Of a stretch of DNA of 64,000 nucleotides, positions 25,727 through 32,671 are shown in pieces; the first letter of the stretch is position 1, and each line of letters begins with the position of its first letter. Source of the stretch: Haloplanus sp. CK5-1. Lineage in GTDB: Archaea; Halobacteriota; Halobacteria; Halobacteriales; Haloferacaceae. The stretch lies in assembly GCF_037201915.1 (NCBI RefSeq), contig NZ_CP147505.1, forward strand, positions 1,736,001-1,800,000. The letters are read 5' to 3'. A program made the translations under genes and the position numbers. A model generated the notes under the pieces. It did not search any database. It had not been told where the DNA came from and was given only the letters and a program-made list of their open reading frames with translations.

Positions 25727-25759
25727 CCGATAAGCCGCGGCGTGGCGCTTCCGCGTTTC
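25727..25759 (-). promoter_or_regulatory. Promoter block of the RecA-like/exonuclease operon
   Basis: Plus-strand CCGATAAG-N2-G-N-GGCGTG-N-CG-N-TTCCG-N2-TTTC, 33 bases, 26 identical to 20698-20730 upstream of polB. The TATA-like CTTATCGG (coding strand) lies about 23-30 bases before the ATG at 25704. A shared element of this length implies common control of polymerase and exonuclease operons. Confidence 0.65.
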
Positions 25760-25860
25760 AGGAAACTCGACTTGGTCTCCTCCAATCCCGGTACAGTCCC
25801 GAGTAATCCCTGTTTGTATCCCGTTTCCGAGAATAGTTCCTGAATCAAGCGTTCTCCGTG

Positions 25861-25902
25861 TTAACCAACTCCCGCCCGTATTGCTGGCGGTGTGTTGGTT
25901 AA
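25861..25902. repeat. Inverted repeat TTAACCAAC-N24-GTTGGTTAA, copy 2
   Basis: Left arm 25861-25869 and right arm 25894-25902, perfectly complementary over 9 bases with a 24-base spacer. It lies about 100 bases upstream of the RecA-like operon promoter block. The spacer also contains a small CCGCC...GGCGG dyad. Confidence 0.85.
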
Positions 25903-25950
25903 TACTTCACAGCTGAAGTTCATTCATATCCGGCCGGAAGGCCGGGCCGC

Positions 25951-26178
25951 CTAGTTGTCGGACCTCACCCGGTTGTAGCTCCCGTCGGGGCTGGACCCGC
26001 GACCTCGTCTACACTGACTCTGGCCGCCTCTAAGAGGCGTCAACCGTTCGACGGACTTGTCTTCATATCCCGCAGATGCGGGGGCGGTTGATGTAGACGG
26101 TCCATCGGCAGGGAGGGCCGCCATACCGGCCGCCAATCCGGAGTCAGGCAGGTTATAGGGGGTCAGAGGACCGGTCAT
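25951..26178 (-). CDS. Possible small protein behind a strong leaderless promoter
   Basis: 75 residues starting MTGPLTPYNLPDSG at an ATG exactly 25 bases after a strong TATA box (TATATATTTAAA on the coding strand, about 26199-26210). The N-terminal half is Gly/Ala/Pro-rich, and the C-terminal half is Arg/Ser-rich (QSQCRRGRGSSPDGSYNRV), unlike the acidic neighbours. The DNA is rich in short GC dyads (for example GGCCGGAAGGCCGGGCC near 25931), so the transcript could instead be a structured RNA. The promoter is more convincing than the protein. Confidence 0.4.
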   Translation of the reverse strand: MTGPLTPYNLPDSGLAAGMAALPADGPSTSTAPASAGYEDKSVERLTPLRGGQSQCRRGRGSSPDGSYNRVRSDN

Positions 26179-26258
26179 CCTATCTCCCAACCCTAGTTTA
26201 AATATATAATCCTCCGGTCGTCGCACAAGCTATAAGACAAATTCCTGGGAAATTGCAC

Positions 26259-27775
26259 TATCGCTAGTTGTCCACTCTATCGATAGCGCCGGTGGCAAGA
26301 GTCCGGTTTAACACGATAAGAAGGCCGAAACGAGACGAATTCCACTCCTGACGCTGCACCGAGTTAGAAAAATATCAAATACTTGGCTGTTGTCCGCTGT
26401 GGCAGTTATTTCGACGACCGTCAAAAGATAGCTGTCGCTGTTCGCCAGCCTCGCTTCAGCCGAAGCGAGGCGGCTCAGCCGAGTCCGTGCTCGTATCCTG
26501 GTGGTAACCCTTCACTGTTTGTCCGATGCTTTTGCTTCCAGCCGAGCTCATCGTCTAACACCTGCTCGATCCCGTGGAGAAACCCATCACTGAACGTGAA
26601 ATCTGTCGGGAGTGCTCGCCCGCCACGCCGTGGCCGGGCGAGCACTGCCCATTGCAACACGAGCCACAACTGCTCCAACAGGAACCCGACACCCACGTAG
26701 AAGAGCCGAATTATCGTCGATGGCGTCGTTGTCAAAGCACGCGCTTCGCGGAACTTCTCATAGCTCTTCTCGATCCGTGACCGATGGTTGTAGACCTGCG
26801 CCACTTGCTGCGGCGTGCGGTCTTCCAGACCGTACGCCGCGTAGCCCGTTTGTTTGAGCCCTGATTTTCCACGATCACCGTTCTGGTAGGTGACGTTCAC
26901 TGCCAGCGGATACGTCTGTTCGTACTCTTTGTCTTCACAGACCGTCTCTTCTGTCATATGCGAAGCAGTGACAGCAAGTTTCTCCCGGAGCGAGTCTTTC
27001 CGGGTTATGACCGGAAAGACTGGCGGTGCTGTCTCCCGAAGAACACCGATTAACTCCCCGACGAAGGCGTCTCTGTCCATGAGGATCTGGTCGGTCTCGA
27101 ATGGATATGTCTCGACGCGGGCGAGCACGCGCTCGACCGCGTCGGCCTTGCTGTCCTCGCCATCAACTGGTTCAACTGCCAGTGTTAGTGGCTTTCCCTG
27201 CGCGATGACGAACGCAGTACAGTACCGGTGACACTTCGTGGTTCCGTCCCGTGCTTCCATTCTCCTGAACTCGTCCTCGTCGTCTGGATGACCGTGGAAC
27301 GGATTGTCCATGAAGTCCAGACAGATGGTTCTCGACCCGCCGCGGTCGAGAACCGTCATTGCCACCAGTGCGAGGATATCGTTGACAGCATCGAGCATCG
27401 GCTCTTTCTCCAGGGTGTGCAACCAGTCCATCACTGGCTCGCGGTTTGGCGTGTCCTCAGTATTCGTTGTGACGCCGTTGACTGAGGTTGTGTCAACAGC
27501 AGCTCGTAAGACGACTTCCATGATCTCCTCGGAATCGAGGCCAGAGCCCTCGATTCCTTCCATCGGTATCAGCTCAAGCAACTCCATGCTAAGAGACTTC
27601 AACTGGCTGTTCGAAATGTACTCGTCCGGATCTGTGAGGATGCGTTTGAGTTTTGGTAGCCTCATCACGCATCCATCCGGACGGCGGCTGAATCAGGCGA
27701 CTGATTCAGTCGCGTCATTCTGATCACTACGTGTCAGCAACTGGTCTCTTGAGCCAGAGTGGACAACTAGCGATA
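26259..27775. mobile_element. ISH3-type insertion sequence with 20-bp terminal inverted repeats
   Basis: TATCGCTAGTTGTCCACTCT (26259-26278) recurs as its exact reverse complement at 27756-27775. The 1.5-kb segment contains one intact transposase gene. No obvious 5-base target duplication was found at the flanks. It separates the replication/TA region from the herA-nurA-mre11-rad50 operon. Confidence 0.85.
26475..27668 (-). CDS. ISH3-family transposase
   Basis: 397 residues, intact. The catalytic DDE pattern can be followed in CLDFMDNPFHG (first Asp), ILMDRDAFVGELI (second Asp) and YNHRSRIEKSYEKFREA (Glu). The end TTTPSTIIRLFYVGVGFLLEQLWLVLQW then ARPRRGGRALP matches the C-terminus I associate with ISH3-type haloarchaeal transposases. 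The gene lies 88 bases inside the right inverted repeat and ends about 200 bases inside the left one; that stretch appears non-coding. No interruptions, so it may be active. Confidence 0.88.
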   Translation of the reverse strand: MMRLPKLKRILTDPDEYISNSQLKSLSMELLELIPMEGIEGSGLDSEEIMEVVLRAAVDTTSVNGVTTNTEDTPNREPVMDWLHTLEKEPMLDAVNDILALVAMTVLDRGGSRTICLDFMDNPFHGHPDDEDEFRRMEARDGTTKCHRYCTAFVIAQGKPLTLAVEPVDGEDSKADAVERVLARVETYPFETDQILMDRDAFVGELIGVLRETAPPVFPVITRKDSLREKLAVTASHMTEETVCEDKEYEQTYPLAVNVTYQNGDRGKSGLKQTGYAAYGLEDRTPQQVAQVYNHRSRIEKSYEKFREARALTTTPSTIIRLFYVGVGFLLEQLWLVLQWAVLARPRRGGRALPTDFTFSDGFLHGIEQVLDDELGWKQKHRTNSEGLPPGYEHGLG

Positions 27776-27952
27776 TTGATATCGTCGGTTAGTGGCTGTG
27801 CTAAGCGAACAGAACTATTCGTGGCTGCCTCTCGGTATGAATCGTCGAAATGTTCGGCATTGTTCGCCCGATTCCTGACGAGGTTTCCATACACCACGGG
27901 ATAACGCCGACACGGTGGATTCAAACGGACGGCCCAGAACTACTCAACGAGG

Positions 27953-28816
27953 ATGGTCTCGCAGGCCGAGATTGACCGCCTCAGGCTGGAAGCAGACACG
28001 ATTATGACGCGCTACCAGCAGGTCGAAAAAGCGCTGGATCAGGCCCGATCCAAGTCTGGCGACCATTGGGACACAGGCGAACTGACGGTGAAACTCGACA
28101 CACCCCAGGGAGAAGCAATCGACGTCACCTTGGATCTCGATTCCGATCCAGCGAGCAACGCACAATCACGGTACGAGCGGGCCAAAGTTCTCGAAGCCGA
28201 ACTCGAACGCGAACAAGAGATCGTCGGCCAATTGGCCCCGCTCCCAGCCGATCCAGTCGCCTACCTAATCTGCTATCACCTTGACGCCGTTGAGGGGAAC
28301 TATCCACGATCGATGGCTGGCCATCTCGATGCGCAGCGCGAGCACGTCGAATCGTTGTGCGAGGACATGGAAACAGCTGGACTGCTCGAACGCGTCGAGT
28401 CAGGCACGGTGAAACAGCGCCGCGTCAAAGCCAAGCAGGCCGACGAAGTGCGCCAGCACCACACCTACTACCGGCTCTCCCGGGAGGGTGACCATCTCCT
28501 GCGATTTCTCGATGAACCCGACGGACAGCTGAACGTCCTGCGTCACCTTCCCGACGGGCACACGCTCGTTCGACGGCTGGCGCGTGGCGGACCAGATTAC
28601 CCTCGGATGACCGCCGAGGAACTGGACATGGAGTTCGAATACGTCCGCCACCTCTACCGCGCGCTTCGACAGGTCGGCCTAGTCACCGAATACGAGGGTT
28701 CCACAATCAAAGGAACCGAGCGGAAGCTGAAGCCAAAGGATGAAACTCATCGGAAGCACACGTACTACGTTACGACCGATCGTGGCGACAAGATGCTCCG
28801 ACGGTTAGAGGAGTGA
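27953..28816 (+). CDS. Duplicated winged-helix protein (DUF2250-like) with N-terminal coiled coil
   Basis: 287 residues. Residues 1-85 contain heptad-rich helices (EIDRLRLEADTIMTRYQQVEKALDQ). Two winged-helix units follow: the first ends KQRRVKAKQADEVRQHHTYYRLSREGDHLLRFL, the second TERKLKPKDETHRKHTYYVTTDRGDKMLRRL, clearly an internal duplication. Archaeal DUF2250-type proteins have this fold and are thought to be regulators. It faces the end of the herA operon (convergent, 207 bases apart). It could regulate that operon or be unrelated. The start is the ATG at 27953. Confidence 0.8.
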   Translation: MVSQAEIDRLRLEADTIMTRYQQVEKALDQARSKSGDHWDTGELTVKLDTPQGEAIDVTLDLDSDPASNAQSRYERAKVLEAELEREQEIVGQLAPLPADPVAYLICYHLDAVEGNYPRSMAGHLDAQREHVESLCEDMETAGLLERVESGTVKQRRVKAKQADEVRQHHTYYRLSREGDHLLRFLDEPDGQLNVLRHLPDGHTLVRRLARGGPDYPRMTAEELDMEFEYVRHLYRALRQVGLVTEYEGSTIKGTERKLKPKDETHRKHTYYVTTDRGDKMLRRLEE

Positions 28817-29023
28817 CGTGATTCTATCTTTCGAGTTGCGCCCAGATCATCCGCAACGGTTCCGAGACCATAGGGAGTAGACCGATTCGGTAGGAAGAAT
28901 GGCTATTTGCTGAGCGTTGGTACTCCGGTAGAGGGCCAAGGAGTGCCCGCAATTGGCTGGAGTCTCAGGATCAAAAACTAAGCGTATCTTTGAGAGATAA
29001 CCAACCATTCACATACTCCTCGA

Positions 29024-30667
29024 TCAGTCCAAGTCTTGCACTCCTGTCGAACCACCCTCACCGAAATCAGCCCCTTCTGATCGTGTCGGTTCGCGCTGCC
29101 GTTCATCGTAGGCATCATGCCACTCTTCGATGACTGGCCGGCTTCCAGCTCCGTGGGGTGTGCGTCGCTGTCGAACCTGGATCAAGGCTGGCGTGTTCAT
29201 CGCATCCCCTGAGACGACTGCTTGCCCGGGCGTCAATCCTGGAAGTTCTCTGAGAACATCTTCGCCGGCGGCTTCGACAGAATTCTTGATCGCGTCTTGG
29301 TCGTTCGGGTTCTGGATTTGCATCGAGATCTGCGTCCCACACTGCGATAGTACGTCTTGATCGATTTTCGACGGTCGTTGACTGATAATTCCGAGTCCGA
29401 ACCCGAACTTGCGGCCTTCGGATGTGATCGTCCGCATGATTCGTAACGACGGAGCATCACCAGAGGCCGGGGCAAACCGATGACCTTCCTCAAAGAGCGC
29501 GAATATCGGATGGTCGATTGCAGACTCGCGGTCCCGTACGTCATCGAGTCGCTCTCGATACATCCGTCGTAAGAGAACGGTGGTAATGAGTTGCTGATCC
29601 CATCGATCCAGCGTGTCCATCTGAAGCACTGTACACTGTCCTGGATCCACAATCTCGTCCAACGGGACGTTTTCTTCGGGATGGAAGAGATCATTCCGCT
29701 CGATCGACCGTCGGAGTCGCCACTCTAAGGCACCAACACTTGCGTCATCGTCACCGTAAATCCGCTCCATTTCGGCAATGAGTTCGTCTACGCCCCACGT
29801 CCGACTTTCCTGTCTCTGCATCGCGCGCCACGCCGTCGAAAGCCGCTCTTGCATCCGATTACTCGGATTGTCCAAGATCGCCATCACGTCGCCGATCTCC
29901 AGTTCAGAGATGCGAACGCGAAGTCGCTCCGGGTCATAGTACACGATATCCGGCTCGTACCCATCTTCATCCCGGAAGGCCGCCTCGCCCTGCATGTCAG
30001 CCAAGGTATCGTACTCGCCATGCGGATCGAACACGAGTAGTGATGCGCGTGCACTCGGCCGCATCATCTCCTCGATCAAGACAGACGCGGTGTAGGATTT
30101 CCCGCTACCAGTCGATGCGAGGATCGCCAAGTGTGTCGAGGCGAACTCCTCGATTGGGATGTGAATGTTCGTCGCTTCAGCGGGACGGTTCAACAGCCAC
30201 CCGACGTGCGCGATGCCGTCCAGGTCAGCCACATCCGTACTGTCCGTTTCACACCCGAGATTCGGAAGCACCGTTTCGAGTTGCTGATCCGGTGCAATCG
30301 ACAGCGTTGTTCCCGGGTCCGGGAGCTGTCGCGGATTGGCGAACGTAGTCATGTCGGTGTCGTAGTATCCGATGACCGTTGCCGTCAGCCGGTACAACTC
30401 GGTGTCATCGGTCGGCACACCGAGTGTCGCCGCGACCGTCTCCGGGCCGACTTCTGGATCGGCGAGGAACCCCTCCGGCAAGCCTCTGATCAGTTCGCGG
30501 TTCGTGACACGGGCAAAGACCGACCGCTCGCCGCCATCGGCCGAGACGGTGTACGTGATGAACTCGCCCGTCTTGATCGACCGGTCCGATGGGGTTACGA
30601 ACACGAATTCGTTCGGATCTTCACCCGGTCCAGCGACGGTCCCGACGACGTCCGAGCGGCCAGCCAT
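29024..30667 (-). CDS. herA: HerA-type bipolar DNA translocase/helicase
   Basis: 547 residues. The N-terminal 130 residues form a HAS-barrel (VGTVAGPGEDPNEFVFVT). Walker A is ASTGSGKSYTA near residue 181, and Walker B is the HerA-type IFALFEEGHRFAP near 385, where the EEGH replaces the usual DExH. LRIMRTITSEGRKFGFGLGIISQRPSKID follows, with the sensor and arginine-finger region. HerA forms a hexamer that pumps DNA for the NurA nuclease during end resection. The start is ATG 30667, whose A is the last base of the previous stop (TAATG). Last gene of the mre11-rad50-nurA operon. Confidence 0.92.
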   Translation of the reverse strand: MAGRSDVVGTVAGPGEDPNEFVFVTPSDRSIKTGEFITYTVSADGGERSVFARVTNRELIRGLPEGFLADPEVGPETVAATLGVPTDDTELYRLTATVIGYYDTDMTTFANPRQLPDPGTTLSIAPDQQLETVLPNLGCETDSTDVADLDGIAHVGWLLNRPAEATNIHIPIEEFASTHLAILASTGSGKSYTASVLIEEMMRPSARASLLVFDPHGEYDTLADMQGEAAFRDEDGYEPDIVYYDPERLRVRISELEIGDVMAILDNPSNRMQERLSTAWRAMQRQESRTWGVDELIAEMERIYGDDDASVGALEWRLRRSIERNDLFHPEENVPLDEIVDPGQCTVLQMDTLDRWDQQLITTVLLRRMYRERLDDVRDRESAIDHPIFALFEEGHRFAPASGDAPSLRIMRTITSEGRKFGFGLGIISQRPSKIDQDVLSQCGTQISMQIQNPNDQDAIKNSVEAAGEDVLRELPGLTPGQAVVSGDAMNTPALIQVRQRRTPHGAGSRPVIEEWHDAYDERQREPTRSEGADFGEGGSTGVQDLD

Positions 30668-31332
30668 TAGACCACCCCTCGGCGTTCTCGTGCTTGCCAC
30701 TGCACGTTCTGTTCAACGACATCAAGGACCCGCTGGTTCGGGTCATCCTCCGGAAGGAGTTCCCGTAACCGATCAATGAGTGTGACGATGACCTCCGCAC
30801 CGAGGTCTCCTGCGATATCCAACAGTCGATCCATGTACGCCAGCTGAATCTGGTCGTCGATTGAGTGGAAGGAGCGCGTGATTTCATCCGGACAGTGGAA
30901 GACGGTATCATCGACTTCCAACGTCCACCGCGGCATCTGATGCGTCGGATTCGTGATCGTCCGGTCATCAGTGATGACGGCAGTCCCGAGCAGTGCGACA
31001 CCGGCGAGTGTCGTGCGTTCCTCGATGTAACCCGGGGTGAATTGCGCCTGATCGTCTTGAGCTAATCGTGGGCCAGTACGACCCTGGTCAGGATCGATCA
31101 GTTGCGTATCGTAGATCACGCCCATGACCGCGTGCTCGGTCCCGTCGATGGTTTTCTCGATGAAGACTGGTTGGCCGAACTCGCGTTCGTGGAGTTCCGG
31201 TGGTCGCTCACAGTCTCGTTCCTTGTAGACCTCGACGACATAATCTAAGTGACTATTCGAAGAGACGACACTGCCAATCTGAACGCACGAATCGAGGTCT
31301 AACTGGTCGCCGGCTGTCGAGTGATCGGTCAT
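30667..31332 (-). CDS. HAS-barrel-like accessory protein between nurA and herA
   Basis: 221 residues. The first 120 residues resemble a HAS-barrel: QIGSVVSSNSHLDYVVEVY, AVMGVIYDTQLIDPDQGRTGPRL, FTPGYIEERTTLAGVALLGTAV. The rest is helical (QIQLAYMDRLLDIAGDLGAEVIVTLIDRLREL). No nuclease or ATPase motif is seen. HAS-barrels in HerA mediate contact with NurA, so a free-standing copy could be an adaptor in the same complex. The stop overlaps the herA start by one base, and the gene follows nurA by 73 bases. The homology call is by eye. Confidence 0.7.
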   Translation of the reverse strand: MTDHSTAGDQLDLDSCVQIGSVVSSNSHLDYVVEVYKERDCERPPELHEREFGQPVFIEKTIDGTEHAVMGVIYDTQLIDPDQGRTGPRLAQDDQAQFTPGYIEERTTLAGVALLGTAVITDDRTITNPTHQMPRWTLEVDDTVFHCPDEITRSFHSIDDQIQLAYMDRLLDIAGDLGAEVIVTLIDRLRELLPEDDPNQRVLDVVEQNVQWQARERRGVV

Positions 31333-31405
31333 TGGGTTCCTCCTGTCCTGTTAGGTAGTGCTGCAGCGGTGTCTCTGGTTGGTGAACTGCTGGTGTTGTG
31401 GTGAA

Positions 31406-32671
31406 TCATCGTCGTCGAAGCTCCTTGCTGAGTGCTTTGGCGTTCCATTCGAGCGGCACGTCGTTCGAGTCAGCCCACCGTTGGACGACTCGCTGGAACT
31501 GCTGGCGGTCCTGATGGTCTAACACGGCGTCGCTATCGACCTGTTGCAGGATTTCGGGGTACCCCCGCCCGATCCCTGCTTCTGCCCGGACAATGTCGAC
31601 GGTGTACTCGTACATCGAGTCGTAGGCGTCAGGCCCGTCACTGCGGCAGAGCCAGCCAGGGAACTCGATCCGGTCGAGTCCAGCGCCTGGCGGTACATTC
31701 AGGTACGAGAACAGGATGTCGTCGCGGAATTCGTACGCTTCCCCGTCGTACGTTGCCTGCAACGCGTCGATGCTCCCGTCGCGTTTCGAGATGAATGGAA
31801 TCGTCGTGTCGCCCCACGGACTCATCAGCTCGGTCAGTACGTGGGCGTCGGGAATAACGCGATCAGTATCGAATTCATCGGGCAAGAGCAGTCGCGTCAT
31901 TTTCACGAGTTCGGTGGCGGACGACCCGGCAACGTACCCGACCAGCGGAACCTCGTGGTGTTGACTCGCCGCGATGACGCGACTCAGCGTCGAGATGTAC
32001 CGCTCTCTGGTCTCCGGCTTCAGCGGGTTCGCAAACGATGCGATCAACGGTCCGTCGTAGAACGCGACCGGCGTGTGGTCGATGTCACCTGCATCACGCG
32101 CATCGGCTATGGCCGAGAGTTGGTCAATGAGGAGCTGGCCTTCGTGCTCGAACCGGTGATGGCCGACGAGTTGGGAATCAACGAACCGGTAGTCACCGTC
32201 GCTCGATTCTTGCGTGACCTCGTCAGGCGTCAAGAGTCGTCCCTCAACGCCGCGGTCGAGCCGTCCCTCGGCGTGATGATGGTTGACTGCCCACGCCGCT
32301 TGAACGTACGCGAGCGGGACATTGAATTGTGTTGTCGGCGGGAGCTGTGACCCATCGACAGCCAGCACCGGGACGTCACGAATAATCTCCCGCGCCCATT
32401 TGTTGACCTCCTCGTGATTCTCCCACCCGTCACTCTCCGGGTACGGGACAATGATGCTGTCCACGGCATCAAACTCGCCCGTCGGAGACGCCCCTGGATA
32501 TGATGCATCCTGCAGCGCCGCGCGAATGTCATCGGACGTCCACTCGTCGGGCAATCGCTGAAACGCATCTCGATATCGCTCAACGATCCCCGTATCGTCT
32601 TCGAGATACGACTCGATCGTCTCAACGTTCGCCTCCAATTCGGACGCAACACCGCGTTTATCGATCGGCAT
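31406..32671 (-). CDS. nurA: NurA 5'-3' nuclease
   Basis: 421 residues. The NurA catalytic start VLAVDGSQLPP is near residue 102, with its metal-binding Asp. Later segments PVAFYDGPLIASFANPLKPE (second acidic site) and VPLVGYVAGSSATELV belong to the family core. The N-terminal 100 residues are an added helical region. NurA works with HerA, Mre11 and Rad50 to make 3' overhangs for recombination. The stop lies 73 bases before the HAS-barrel gene, and the start overlaps the rad50 stop (TAATG). Confidence 0.88.
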   Translation of the reverse strand: MPIDKRGVASELEANVETIESYLEDDTGIVERYRDAFQRLPDEWTSDDIRAALQDASYPGASPTGEFDAVDSIIVPYPESDGWENHEEVNKWAREIIRDVPVLAVDGSQLPPTTQFNVPLAYVQAAWAVNHHHAEGRLDRGVEGRLLTPDEVTQESSDGDYRFVDSQLVGHHRFEHEGQLLIDQLSAIADARDAGDIDHTPVAFYDGPLIASFANPLKPETRERYISTLSRVIAASQHHEVPLVGYVAGSSATELVKMTRLLLPDEFDTDRVIPDAHVLTELMSPWGDTTIPFISKRDGSIDALQATYDGEAYEFRDDILFSYLNVPPGAGLDRIEFPGWLCRSDGPDAYDSMYEYTVDIVRAEAGIGRGYPEILQQVDSDAVLDHQDRQQFQRVVQRWADSNDVPLEWNAKALSKELRRR

